From Cynocephalus volans (taxonomy: Eukaryota; Chordata; Mammalia; Dermoptera; Cynocephalidae), in the NCBI RefSeq assembly GCF_027409185.1, contig NC_084474.1:24457382-24521381 (forward strand): a stretch of DNA of 64,000 nt, read 5' to 3'. Numbering within the stretch: position 1 is the stretch's first letter; every line of letters begins with the position of its first letter. The notes under the pieces are model-generated. The model was given only the letters and a program-made list of their open reading frames with translations, searched no databases and had not been told where the DNA came from. The position numbers and the translations under genes are program-made. Positions 1-59,311 of this stretch are shown here, piece after piece.

Positions 1-36
1 AACACCAAGTCAAGGGTTAAGATCCCCTTACCGGTC

Positions 37-68
<32 letters not shown>
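1..68 (+). repeat. CYN-type SINE, 3' end with poly(A)
   Basis: The window opens inside the second tRNA-Ile-like half of the SINE. The end matches the complete copy at 57717-57897: an AACACCAA stretch, the B-box-like region, GATCCCCTTACCGGTCA, then about 27 A residues. The rest of the copy lies outside the window, so the target-site duplication cannot be checked. Confidence 0.85.
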
Positions 69-72
<4 letters not shown>

Positions 73-84
73 TAGGAGTAGTTC

Positions 85-750
85 ACACAAAAACCTGTAC
101 ATGAATGTTTGGAAATAAATATTAGCTTTATTTTTAATAGCCCAGAAGTGGAATCAGCCCAGATGTTCTTCAACACGTGAATGGTTAAATAAACTCTGTA
201 TATACACACCATGGAATACTGCTCAGCAATAAAAGGGAACAAACTATAGAAACATGTAATAACTTGGATGATTTTTCAGAAAAATATGCTGAGCAAAAAA
301 GCCAATCCCAATAACTTATATACAGTGTGATTCCATCCATACAGCATTTTTGAAATGACAGAATTTAGAAAGTGAGAACAGATTAGTGGTTGCCAGGTGT
401 AAAAGACAGGAGAGGTGTATATAGTTATGAAAGAGCAGCAGGGATCCTTGTAGTTTTGGAACTGGTTAACATCTTGTTTGTAGTGGTGGATAAACAAATG
501 TAAACAGGCGATAAAATAGTAATAGAACTTAATACACACATGCAAACACATAAATGAGTACAAGTAAAACTGGGAAAACTTGAATAAGGTCAGCAGATTG
601 TATCAGTATCCATATCCTGGTTGTGAGATTGTACTGTAATTTTTCAAAATGGGGGAAATAGGGTAAAGTGTACAAGGGATCTCTATTATTTCTTGCAAGT
701 ACATGTGAATCTACAATTATTGTAATAAATATTTCTGTTAAAAAAAGCCA
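85..750 (+). repeat. L1 3' end, 5'-truncated
   Basis: Typical L1 3' ORF2/3' UTR wording is visible: the run encoding the 'NAQQ.KG' end (GGAATACTGCTCAGCAATAA), then a 3' UTR ending in an A-rich tract near 740. It is an old non-coding copy. Confidence 0.75.
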
Positions 751-1279
751 TAGGAATATTTAGTCTTCAGAAGCTATGTGAAGGTACCATGGGACCTTTT
801 TACTTACGTACTATAATTACATAGTCTGATCATTAGTGTTTCTGCTATTCAAGGACCATCAGGGTATTATCTCTTTTATATATTAGTTGTATTTCATTCC
901 ATTTACGTTAGATTTTCATGTGATAGAAATTCCAAGTTAACTTATATTTCTGTCTTCGTGTTATGCTTTGTTTTTTAATGAAGTTTTCCTTTCCAAGGAA
1001 GTTGCACTGGGGAGAGTGAGTAAAGATGAACCAGCAGGAGATAGTGATGGGAAGATAGCTCATCAGTGGAGGCATCTGGGAAATGTTACCTCTCCTTCCT
1101 AACAATGAGATAGTCTGGGCTACTCAGGATGGTGTTGTGGAATATTTCATTACTCTAGACCTTATACTAGACCTAGATCAAAGATACAGCAGTCTGCTTT
1201 TTGGTTAGTGGTCACTGAAAATATCCCATAGTCATGACTGTGTTACCACTGCTCTAATGAATGTGAGTAAGGCTGGTGG
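751..1279. other. CSPP1 intron, no feature seen
   Basis: AT-rich sequence without an ORF of interest or a repeat I recognise. I looked for an extra CSPP1 exon and found none I could support. Confidence 0.5.
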
Positions 1280-2170
1280 TTTTGGTGGTTTTTATTTTTA
1301 AAAATTATTTTTAAATTGGGTAAAATACACATAAACATAAAATTTATGTTTAAATTGAGTGGCATTAAATACATTCACATTGCTGTGCAACCACTGCCAC
1401 CATCCATCTTCAGAACTTGTCATCTTTGAAAACTGAAACTCTTCATATTCAACGATAATTCCCCACTCCCCTGTCCCTGGCAGCCACCATGCTACTTTCC
1501 ATCTCATGAATTTGACTACTCTAGGACCTCATATAAATGAAGCATATGTATTTGTCCTTTTGTGACTAGCTTATGTCACTTAGCATAGTGTCCTCAGTGT
1601 TCATCCATGTTGTAGCATGTGTCAGATCCCCCCCCTTTTTAAAGCTGAATAATATTCCATCGTATGTATGTACCACATTTTGTTTATCCGTTCATCTGTT
1701 GATCTGTCTTATTGATAGTAGCCATCCTCAGGTGTGAGATGATATCTCATTGTGGTTTTGATTTGCATTTCTATAATGAGTAGTGATGTTGGACATCTTT
1801 TCATGTGCTTATTGAGTACTAGTATATCTTCTTTGTAGAAATGTCTATTAAAGTCTTTGCCAATTTTAAAAATCAGGCTTTTTTGTTGTTGTTGAGTTGT
1901 AGGTGTTTTTTATTATATATTCTGGATATTAAACCATTATCAGATATATAATCTGGAAATGTTTTCTCCGTAGTGGGTTGCCTTTCCCTCTAATAGTTGT
2001 GTCCTTTGATGTACAGAAGTTTTAAATTTTGATGCAGTCCAATTTATGTTTTCTTTTGTTGCCTGTGCTTTGGGGTCATATCCAAGAAACCGTTGCCAAA
2101 TCCATTGTCTTGAAGTTTTTCTCCTCTATTTTCTTCTAAGAGTTTTATGGTTTTAGCTCTTACATTTAGG
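1280..2170 (-). repeat. L1 3' region, antisense
   Basis: The + strand reads as the reverse complement of the L1 3' part: CTTAGCATAGTGTCC, CCATGTTGTAGCATGTGTC, AATATTCCATCGTATGTATG and onward to the antisense end of ORF2. It abuts the sense L1 that starts near 2171. Both contain 3'-end sequence, so this is not one L1 with a simple 5' inversion. Confidence 0.75.
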
Positions 2171-5158
2171 TGCCTAACAACAGAGTTGTGTTAAAATACC
2201 TGAGGCAGAAACTGATAGAACTGCATGGAAAAAGAGATGAATATATTATTATGGTTGGAGACTTCAACACCCCCTCTCAGAAGTAGACAGATTCAGCAGG
2301 CAGAAAATCAATAAGAACATAATTGAACTCAGCTGCACTATCAATCACCTGGATATAATGGCTATCTGAGACTGCTTCATCAACAACAGTAGAACACACA
2401 TTCTTCTCAAACTCACATGGAACATTCACCAGGATAGGCCACATTCTGGGCTGTAAAACACACCTTAAAAAATTTAAAAGAAGAGAAATCATACAATGTC
2501 TGTTCTCAGACCACAATGGAAATAAACTAGAAAACAATAACAGAAAGATAGCTGGAAAAATCCCAAAATACCTGGAGATTAAGCACCATACTTCTAAATA
2601 ACACATGGGTCAAAGAAAAATTTAAAAGTATTTTGAGTTACATGAAAATACAACTTATCAAAATTTGTAAAATGCAGCAAAAATAATGCTTAGAGGGCAA
2701 CTTATAGCATTGAATGCATATATTAGAAAAGTAGGAAGATCTAAAATCAGTAATCTAAGCTTCCACATTAGGAAACTGGAAAAAAATAAAAAGAGCAAAT
2801 TAAATCCAAAGTAAGCTGACGAAAGGAAATAATAAAAATTAGATCAGAAATCAATGAAATCAAAAACAGGAAATTAATAGACAAAATCATTGAAACCAAA
2901 TGCTGTTTCTGTGAGAAGATCAATAAAATCAATACGTCTCTAGCTATGCTGAGGGAAAAAAAGAAGAGACAAATTACTTATATCAGAAATGAAAGAGGGG
3001 ACTTCACTACAGATTCTATGGACATTAAAAGTATAGTCAAGGAATACTGTGAAGAAATCTGTGCTCACAAATTTGATAACCTAGATGAAATCTAACACCT
3101 ATTCATGGTAACTCAGCAAACTAGAAATAGAGGGGAACTTCTTCAACTTGATAAAGAACATCTACAAAAATCCTGTAGCTAACATATTTATGATGAGAAA
3201 CCAGAAGCTTTCCCACTAAGATCAGGAACAAGGTAAGGAAGTCCTCTCTCACCACTCCTTAGAACCATTCTGGAAGCCCTAACTAATGCAATAAGGCAAG
3301 AAAAGGAAATAAAATGTATATGGAATGGGAAGGAAGAAATAGACTTATCTTTGTTCACAGATGATATGATTGCAGAAAATCTGAAGGAATCAATTAAAAA
3401 ACTCCTGGAACTAATAAGTAGTTACAGCAAGGTTGCAGGATACAAGGTTACTATACAAAAGGTAGTCACTTTCCTATATGCCAGTAATGAACAAGTTTTT
3501 AATTTCACTTGAAATTAAAAACACAATACCATTTATATTAGCATCCTTTCCAGAAGAAATACTGAGGTATAAATCTAACAAAATATATACATGATCTATC
3601 TGAGGAAAACTACAAAACTCTGATGAAAGAAATAGAAGAACTGAATAAGTGGAGAGATATTCTGTGTTCAAGGAAGACTCAATATGGTCAAGATGTCAGT
3701 TCTTCCCAACTTGATCTATAGATTAAAAGCAATTCCAATCAGAATCGCAGGATGTTATCATGTGGACATTGACAAACTGATTCTAAAGTTTCCATGGAGA
3801 GGCAAAAGATCTAGATAGCTAACACAATGTTGAAAGAGAAGAACAAAATTGGAGGACTGTCACTACCTGATTTCAAGACTTATGATGAAGTTATAGTAAC
3901 AAAGACAGCATAGCATTGGTAAATGAATAGACAGATAGATCAATGGAACATAATAGAGAGCCCCAAAGTAGACCCATGCAAATATGGTCAACTGATCTTT
4001 GAAAAAGGAGCAAAGGCAATATAATGGAGAAGAAGATTGTCTTTACAACAAATGGTGTTGGAACAACTGGACAGCCACATGCAAAGAAAGAAATCTAGAC
4101 ACAGAGCTTACATTTCACAAAAATTAACTGAGAATGGATTATAGACATAAATGTAAAATGCCAGACTATAAAACTCAGAGAAGATAACAGGAGAAAACCT
4201 AGATGACCTTGGGTATCATAATAACTTTTAAGATACATTACCAAAGTCATGATCCATGAAGGAAATAATTGATAAGCTGGACTTCACTAAAATTAAAAAT
4301 TTCTGCTCTGCAAAACACACTTGTCAAGAAGTTGAGAAGACATGACAGGACACAGACTGTGAGAAAATATCTGCGAAAGACATACGTGACATAAAGGACT
4401 GTTACCCAAAATACACAGAGAACTCTTAAAACTCAACAATAAGAAAACAAAAAACCTAATTAGAAGGTGGGTAAAAGACTTGCACACACTTCACCAAAGA
4501 AAATATACAGATGGTAAATAAGCATATAAAATGATTATCATCCTTTGTTATTAGGGAATTGTAAATTAAAATGAGATACCACTACACACCTGCTAGAATG
4601 GCCAACATTTAGAATATTGACACCACCAGATGTTGGCAAGGATGTGAAGCAACAGTAACTTTCATTCACTGATAGTAGGAATACAAAATGGTACAGCCAC
4701 TTTGGAAGAGAGTGTGGCAGTTTCTTACAAAAATATTCTTACTGTATAATTCAGCAGTTATTATCCTTGGTATTTACCCAAAGGAGTTGAAAACTTGTCC
4801 CTACAGAAACCTGAACACAAATATTTATAGCAGCTTTATTCATAATTGCCAAAATGGATAAATAAAGTGTGGTACATCCAGTCAATGCAATATTATTCAG
4901 CATTAAAAAAAAAAAAAGAGCTACCAAGCTATGCAAAGGTGTGGAAGAACCTTAAAAACATATAAGTGAAAGAAATCAATGTGAAAAGGCTACATACAGT
5001 ATGAATCCAACTACGTGACATTCTTGAAAAGGTAAAACCATGGAGACAGTAAAAAGATTAGTGGTTACCAGGGATTAGGGGATTGGGAGGAATGAAAAGG
5101 CAGATCCCAGAAGATTTTTAGGGCAGTGAAACTATTCTATATGATACTACAGTGGTGG
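2171..5158 (+). repeat. L1 ORF2 and 3' UTR, degenerate
   Basis: Sense L1 sequence starts in the endonuclease part (GGAGACTTCAACACCCC, the 'GDFNTP' motif). It continues through reverse transcriptase remnants, including a TTCACAGATGATATGAT ('FTDDM', corresponding to FADD) at about 3354-3370, into the 3' UTR. Many stops and indels break every frame. A MaLR LTR splits its 3' UTR at 5164; the remainder resumes at 5611. Confidence 0.8.
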
Positions 5159-5163
5159 ATACA

Positions 5164-5605
5164 TGTATTAGTCCATTTTGGTTGCTTATAACAAAATACC
5201 TGGATCTGGGTAATTACTAAGAAAATGAAATTTATTGCTTACAGTTTCAGAGGCTTGGAAGTCCAAAATCCAAGGAACACATCTGGTGAGGGTCTTGATG
5301 GTGGTGACAGTGACTCAGGGGTCTCACATGGCAGAAAATGGTAGAGCAGAGAGAGAGACTAACCTCCTCATTCACTCTTTTTTTAAAGCTCTCAGAACCA
5401 TGCCCCTGACCACAATTTTTAATCCATTCACTAGGGCATGGTCCTACAGTCTAATCACTTCCCCAAGGCTCCACCTTTCAATTACCATAATAGGATTTCC
5501 CACCCTCTCGGTAGTCACAATGGGGGCTGAGTTTCTAATACATAAAACTTGGGAGACACAATTCAAGCCTCAGTGAGTTTGAGGGGGCACATTCAATCCA
5601 CTACA
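5164..5605 (-). mobile_element. Solo MaLR-type LTR inserted in L1
   Basis: The 442-bp segment begins TG and ends CA and is flanked by the 5-bp repeat ATACA at 5159-5163 and 5606-5610. A 5-bp duplication is usual for the ERVL/MaLR group. Read on the - strand it opens TGTAGTGGATTGAATG and closes GGACTAATACA-like, as in MLT1/MST LTRs. No internal region is attached. The subfamily is not determined. Confidence 0.75.
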
Positions 5606-5610
5606 ATACA

Positions 5611-5884
5611 TGCCATTATACATTTGTCAAAACCTGTAGAACGTACAACACCAAGAGTGAACCTAACGTAAACTATGGACTTTAGGTGATAATGATGATT
5701 TCAATGAAGGTTCATTGATTGCTACAATGAACCACTCTGGTGTGGGATGTTGGTAGTGGGGGCAGCTGTGCCTCTGTGTGGGACGGTGGTGGGAGGGTAT
5801 ATAGGAACACTGTGCACTTTGCACTTAAATTTGCTGTGAACTTAAAACTGCTCTAGATAAATACAAGCTACTAAAAAAAAAAAA
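5611..5884 (+). repeat. L1 3' UTR, remainder after LTR insertion
   Basis: Continues the L1 interrupted at 5158: AACGTACAACACCAAGAG, AAACTATGGACTTTAGG, the GTGGGATGTTGGTAGTGGGG tract and the terminal AAACTGCTCTA followed by an A-run at 5873-5884. Confidence 0.8.
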
Positions 5885-6384
5885 TTAGTGGTGAGGTATA
5901 TAAAGAAATCAGAAAACTTATTTTGGAATTCTAGAAAGCCCCATATCTCATTCAATAAAATGTAGTTATTAAAAAAAACAGCTATACAGGATAAATTTGG
6001 AAGTTTTGAATTATTTGTCAATTATATATTAAATTATTTTGTCAGTTATGTGTTAAATGATAGTATTGTATCAGTGTTAAATTTCCTGAATGTGATAATT
6101 ATACTGTAGCTACGTAGGAGTCAGTCCTTGTTCTTAGAAGATGGATGCTTAAGTATTTTGGGACAAAGTGTCATGATGTCTCCAACTTCCTGGTTTAGCA
6201 AAGTGGCTCAGTAAAAATAAGCAACAGCATTCCCCAAAATATATATAGAAATTGGGAAAATAACAAATTCATTCATTGTATTCATTGTATTATTATAATT
6301 TTTCTTTAGGTTTAAATTTTTTCAAATGCAGGAGTTGGGGAAAAAATTTTAAATGTTATAGGCTATTCATCTCCACAGTCAAAT
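5885..6384. repeat. Degenerate repeat-like AT-rich stretch
   Basis: From about 5990 the text (a 'tattgtatcagtgttaaat'-type segment, then 'tccttgttcttagaaga') resembles a 3' terminal segment also present at 29555-29700, so it is probably an old interspersed repeat. The family is not named. Confidence 0.4.
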
Positions 6385-7075
6385 AGGCTATTGGCTGAGT
6401 AGAATGGGTATAATCAAAAAGACTGGCAGTACCAAGTGCTGGTGATGATGTGGGGAAACTGGAACCTTCTTACAATGTAAAATGGTATAGCCACGTTTGA
6501 AAACAATTTGGTAGTTACTAAAAATTCTGAACAGAGTTACCATAATACCTAGTAGTTTCATTCCTACTATATATCCCCCCAATGAAAACCCAAAGACTTG
6601 TATATGAATGTTCATTGTAGCGTTATTCATAATCACTAACAACTAGCAAATATGTCCATCAAACTGGTAAATGCATAGGCAAAATGTGACATAGCCATAT
6701 GATGGAGTTCTATTGAGCAATAAAACAGAATGAACTACTGGAACATGGTACTACATAGGTGAGCCTCAAACACATTATGCTAAGTGAAAGACAAAAGATT
6801 ACATTGTAGAATTTTATTTATGTAGAATGTTAGGTAAGGTAAATCTGCTGAGACAGAGAGCAGATCCGTGTTTGCTGGGGCTGAGCAGGTGGGAGTGGGG
6901 AGTGATTGCCCATGGGCACAAGGGAGCTGTAAAGTGATGGAAATGTTCTAGATTATAATGATGACTACATACTTCTGTAAATTTACTAGAAATCATTGAA
7001 CTGTGTACACTTAAGGTGAGTGAATTTTATGGTATGTAAATAACGTCTTAATAAAGTGATTCAAAAACAGGCTCT
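6385..7075 (+). repeat. L1 3' end
   Basis: Sense L1 3' region: a truncated 'GCTGGTGATGATGTGGGGAA' segment, the ATTCATAATCACTAACAAC wording and a 3' UTR ending with TTAATAAAGTGATTC near 7060. It ends 70 bp before a CSPP1 exon. Confidence 0.75.
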
Positions 7076-7144
7076 TTTTAAAACTCAGGTTTAGCTCTGA
7101 GTACAAGATTAGAAATAGACTCCTCCTTTGTGTGCCCCTTTTAG

Positions 7145-11927
<4,783 letters not shown>

Positions 11928-12580
11928 AATAAATCTGTATCGGACCTGGTAGTGCTTTTAAAGGTAAGCAGAATGTTAAATCTGTACCTTTAATAACATG
12001 TACTACTTTTGGCTTCTATCTGGAAATTACTTATTTTTCCATCTGTATATAAACTATTTTTTCCATGATGTATATTATGTACATAAAAGGCCATGATTAT
12101 TGATTTTATATATTAGAATTGTATAGAATTATTTTTGCACAATTTTGCCACAAATTAGGGTGGTAATAAACTCTTGGATTCAACTACCATATGTGCATTA
12201 TTTTAAATTCTACTTAAGGTGAATAAAACATAAATGTCTTAAGAGTACTGTAAAATCAGAATACCCTTTGTTATATGCATATTTGCCACTGTTATCTGTA
12301 TTCAAAATAATTCATTTCATAAATGCATCTGTTGTAGCTGTGACTATTCCAGTTGCTATGTAAAGGAGAGAATCAAATGTGCTATTTTCATGTCATTTGT
12401 AGCTACTGACTCAGTAGAAATGATGGGAGCCGAAACTGATTTTATTCCTGTGAGCCATGCACTAAATGTTACAACTTTCTGCCTCTTTTTATTTCTGTGC
12501 CAATGAAGCATTGTCTTAAGTTACTAATTTATATGATTTAACTACTACTTGATAGAAATAAATTTTTATTTTTATTACCA
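11928..12580 (+). other. CSPP1: CSPP1 3' UTR (extent inferred)
   Basis: AT-rich sequence after the stop with AATAAA hexamers at 11928-11933, 12165-12170, 12222-12227 and 12557-12562. The end is placed after the last hexamer by inference. The first hexamer lies directly against the stop codon and would leave almost no UTR. Confidence 0.55.
12165..12170 (+). promoter_or_regulatory. CSPP1: Candidate CSPP1 poly(A) signal
   Basis: AATAAA 238 nt after the stop codon. Alternatives are 12222-12227 and 12557-12562. Sequence alone does not say which is used. Confidence 0.45.
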
Positions 12581-13639
12581 ATATGTTGATTTCTTATTTT
12601 AATTGGAATTGAGGTTTCTGGAGGCTGAAGAGAGGTAGGAACACCTGGAGTCAGGGACAGAGACGGGAATCTTTGCTGTGCCACCATGGACCGTTGGATA
12701 AATGAGTCAGTTTTTCTCATCACTCAGTAAGTTGATGCTTCTAAAACAGGAAAGATTCATTCAAATTCTGTAAAATAATTCTTGGATTAGTCTTCAGCAA
12801 CATGACAGCTGAGAACACTCCCCAGGCACTGCTTCTGTGACATGTCCGTTGACATAATTAATGGCAGACAAGATCAGACAAGTTCGTTGCAATTGTGAAA
12901 TTTCTGTTATTTTGAGCTTTGGCTACATGTAAATTTTATACTCAGTTTTCTAATTTTAACCATTGTTTGTTTTACTATTAGAGATTTTTCTTCTCTCATT
13001 ATTACCTGAAAGAAAGAAGAAAGCCTGTGTCCCCTAGGGAGAGTCCTGATGCTACAGGTCGTGTAAAGCAGACTAGAAGGTCCCCTGAGGTGGGTGGACT
13101 CCTAGCTTTAGCATCCAGCTGGGCTTGAACAGAGTTGTGTCTCAGGAGTAATAAATATGGTACACTTACAAATCCACTGTTCAATAACTGTTCATTATCT
13201 AAGAGAGATGTGAAAGCAAAGATGGCATACTTCTGTTTTTTAACGCAGCTCTCAAATTATGTTGACATGTTCCATTTTCTTTGTTAATGCTATGTACCAT
13301 ACAATTTGAACTGACTCCTACGATGCACAATATCACTGCAAACTGCCCGAATGGAATTTTAGCTTTTTTTCTCAGAATTCAAATAGTGTAGCCTTATGCT
13401 GGATTATTAATAAATACACAAAATATTTATTTTAAATTATTAATATGGTTAAGAAAGCAGAGTGTGGGGGGAGAATCTAATGCCAGAAGCTGGAAAGAAG
13501 ATGTAAGAACCAAAGAATATAGAATTTGTAGTTCTGGCTGAAGATATCCTTTCCATAGTTGTCTGTTTGGCTTTTAAATGAAAAAAATAAAAAAAGAATC
13601 AATGAAACATAGGGCTGTGGGTTACACAGGTTTTGATTG
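12581..13639. other. Intergenic gap between CSPP1 and ARFGEF1
   Basis: About 1 kb between the inferred 3' ends of two convergent genes. No repeat family or ORF I would defend. Confidence 0.5.
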
Positions 13640-14941
13640 CACTGACGAAATAATTCAAAAACTTTATTGACCTATAACCTGATTAGAATATGCCAGATGA
13701 GAATCAATATTGTACAGAAAGTTGTACAGAATTTTTTTACATAGAAAACTTTACATCTGTACCATATACATTTTATCCATCTGAAAAAATTTTCTACATC
13801 CACTGTTAATACGGAATGCTTGACAATTTTGTCTTTTAACCATCAGAGCACAATTCACAGTATGAATACATTTCCAGTAAATCTAACCTCTGCAAACCAT
13901 GCCAGTTTTATTTTAATATATTCAACATTAAATTCTGTACATAGAGTAAAATCTACATCAAGCCCCGCCACCAAAAAAGAAAAGAAAATAAAGTGACAGC
14001 AACCTAGATTCATTTTGCAGTGATTCAAGTTTCGGTCCATGAAGGATCATTCTATTTTAATGGCTCATTTTTAAAAGCCCTAAGAGAAGTATATTACAGG
14101 TAGTGACTGTCAGTAGGGGTATTTTCTACCTTTTTTTTTTTTTTTTCCCCTGTTGTTGATCTTGACAAGTGCTTAGCCACAATGGCTTCTGGGCATGTTA
14201 AACCCTCAAAATTACCCCCTGCCCCCCAAAAAAGGGCAAAACTACCCACAAAATAAAAAAAAGTTCAATCCAAGTGTTTAGTGCCTTTGACAAAATATTA
14301 TGGGTATTTAGCAGATGAATAAGAAAATAAAGAAAACAGTGCAGGAAGAACTATATAATGTTTAAGATTTTTATTACAGACCTGCATCTCTGTACATTTT
14401 TCACAGAAGGATAATTACCAGTATCTCAGATAGCCTGAGTGTGCAAAAATTTTCAGAGTAAGAATACCATAGTTCCTAAATATCTTTTACCATGAACAAT
14501 ATTTTTTTTCTTCCCCCACCCCCCCCAATTATAAACATTTTATCCTTCAAAATACAGCTCTCCTGAGTTGTACTTCTTGCAGAAGTTCAATCTTTACATC
14601 TATAGTTCTTTGGGTAAGTTTCACTTCCACACCTGCCAAAAATATGTGGGGCTCACCCTGTTGCAGAGGACAGGGAAGGAACCGTGCGTATAAGCTGACA
14701 CTGCTTAAACAGCCTTTCTGCTCAACATGAGCCCAACAGGTCACACAGAATTCACCAGACTACAAAAAAGGGACTGGAGTGTTCAAGTTTGAGTTACAGT
14801 TCTAAGCATCTTTACCAGTAACCCTCAGACACTGCAATTCATAGAAATGAGAAACCATTTTTCAGGTAGGAAACCTCAGCTCCGGGGTCCTTTTAAAGAG
14901 CGGAGGGATGTAAACGCCAACAGAAAAATATTAAGTTCCCA
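13640..14941 (-). other. ARFGEF1: ARFGEF1 3' UTR (extent inferred)
   Basis: Downstream of the ARFGEF1 stop on the - strand. It contains T- and C-rich runs on the + strand (14133-14146; 14512-14526). The first good distal signal is AATAAA (- strand) at 13663-13668, giving a UTR of about 1.3 kb. Small ORFs here (13855-14040, 14547-14744) are not genes. Confidence 0.65.
13663..13668 (-). promoter_or_regulatory. ARFGEF1: Candidate ARFGEF1 poly(A) signal
   Basis: TTTATT on the + strand reads AATAAA on the - strand, about 1.27 kb after the stop. Another hexamer lies at 14370-14375 and would give a shorter UTR. Confidence 0.5.
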
Positions 14942-57417
<42,476 letters not shown>

Positions 57418-57716
57418 TCAGTTTGAAAATAATTCAGTGGAAGAATACATTTATAGTTCTAAAACACATTTCTGAAATAAATTATTTTCCTAATAAAAGA
57501 AGTAAGGCATTGGGTGAATAATTCTTTTGGCATCGATGACATTTTTCAAGGCCAAATGTACTTAAATAAGCTATACTAAGTAGTATAAAAGACATGGTTA
57601 TAAGGCACATATTAGGGGCACTGAGAATTTAGATCACAAAATTAATGACATCAGACATAATTTCCCTTAATGTTTATGAAACACAGAACTAACCCGAGTT
57701 CCAGTGATACCTTCTT

Positions 57717-57897
57717 TTTTTTTTTTTTTTTTTTTTTAAAAAAAAAAGATGACCGGTAAGGGGATCTTAACCCTTGATTTGGTGTTGTCAGCACCACGCT
57801 CACCCAATGAGCTAACCGGCCATCCCTATATGGGATCCAAACCCACGGCCTTGGTGTTATCAGCACCGCACTCTCCCGAGTGAGCCACGGGCTGGCC
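57717..57897 (-). mobile_element. CYN-type SINE, best-preserved copy
   Basis: On the - strand two tRNA-Ile-like halves precede an A-rich/poly(T-complement) tail at 57717-57750. A perfect 15-bp target duplication CAGTGATACCTTCTT lies at 57702-57716 and 57898-57912, suggesting a recent insertion. The second half keeps GGCCGGTTAGCTCA and a GGTTAAGATCC B-box-like stretch. Confidence 0.93.
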
Positions 57898-57912
57898 CAG
57901 TGATACCTTCTT

Positions 57913-59311
57913 GAGTGTAATTCCAATTCCATATTCTCCAGTCTCCTGTTTACAAATGCTTGTTGGAAATTTTACCTGTATGTTCTAACATCCTCTTATT
58001 CAAAAGAATCATTCATCTTTTCCCCCAAAACTGGTTCCCTATGTTGGACAGTGGAACAACAATATCCCCAGTTTTCAAAATCTTAACCTTAGAATCATCT
58101 TTGATATCTTTTTCTTCCTTCATCATCAATATTCAACTAATCACTAAACCTTTCTTTGTCCTATTTTCATATCATCTATTCACTGCCATTCCTACTTAGG
58201 ATAGGCCCTCATAATTTCAGTCCTGGATTACTGAAACAATTTCCTGAGTAATTACCCTGCCAGTAATTACTCTCCTCTTCACTCTGTCCTTCATCCTCCT
58301 GCCAGATTAATTTTCCTAAATCATCACTTTCATTTTGCTAGTTACTACATACAGGATAAAGTATAAATTCTATAGCCTAGCACTTAAGGAAACTTCCTTC
58401 AACATTCTAGCCAATATATGTCTCTATTCATGCCATCCCTCAAGTATCTAAAACTTAACTACAAAGACCCAATTTGAGTTCTCAGGAAGGAGTCCTCTTC
58501 ATTGTTCTCATCTGCCTCTGAAATAAACATATACTTAACTAAGTACTACTCTAATCAGAATTACTTCCATACTGTTTCATATAAATTATTTCAGGTGTGT
58601 TAATGTTGTCTTCTTAACCAGATAAAAAAGTTCCCTAAGGTTAGGAATCACTTTCCTACCTTACTCAATATTAAGTCCAAAGCAGGGGCTCAACAAACAC
58701 TTCTGAAGGCCAACATAACAGATGATATCATTTAAACCAGTTGAACTGAAATTCTATTCTAAGAACTGCACAATGTGCAAAAGATGTGATCCTCACCAAG
58801 TTAATAATTTACCAGGAGAGACAGACATGTTTACAACAAATTTTAATACAATGTAATGATTACTTCATGACTGAAATGAACTAATTACATGTAATGCAAG
58901 TTTGCTAACTAGAATTAACTTTGACAGGGACAAGGAGAATAGGGGTGTTGGCTCATGGAAAGGTTTCACGTATGATGAAATATTAATTCACACTGACCCT
59001 AGAGGCATGACCTTGTGGAAAGGGAAGCAGAAGGAAATGCAATTCAGAAAGAGGGGCAGCTATATAAAGCAATGGAAGCACGCAAGCATATGTCTGTTTC
59101 AATATTTGGGTGTTTTCACAATAGAGGATGTGGTGGGGGACAGGGATGGTAGTAAGAAGAGAACAGTAGATGAAGCTGGAAAGACAGACTAGAAATAGAA
59201 TGCAAAGATCTTTGACTGTCATGTTTAAGTGTATTATTTTTGAAAACTGGAAACAGACCTTTTAGAAGATTGATATGATCAAATCTACTGTCAAAAACAT
59301 AACTGTGGGTC
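57913..59311 (-). other. ARFGEF1: ARFGEF1 intron with L2
   Basis: 58260-58710 (+) resembles an L2 3' part (TTTTCCTAAATCATCACTTT, ACAGGATAAAGTATAAATTC, GGGGCTCAACAAACACTTC). Other parts unannotated. Confidence 0.5.

Noticed and set aside
751..1279. Possible extra CSPP1 exon (an AG at about 980 is followed by a short open stretch)
   Set aside because: The translation is not recognisable as CSPP1 and the stretch closes quickly; the exon at 7145 already fits upstream protein sequence from other exons.
2277..2606. 109-codon - strand ORF
   Set aside because: It is the antisense of L1 ORF2 endonuclease sequence.
57717..57897. Possible real tRNA-Ile gene
   Set aside because: Two joined halves, a changed anticodon loop, an A-rich tail and target duplications show a SINE, not a tRNA gene.
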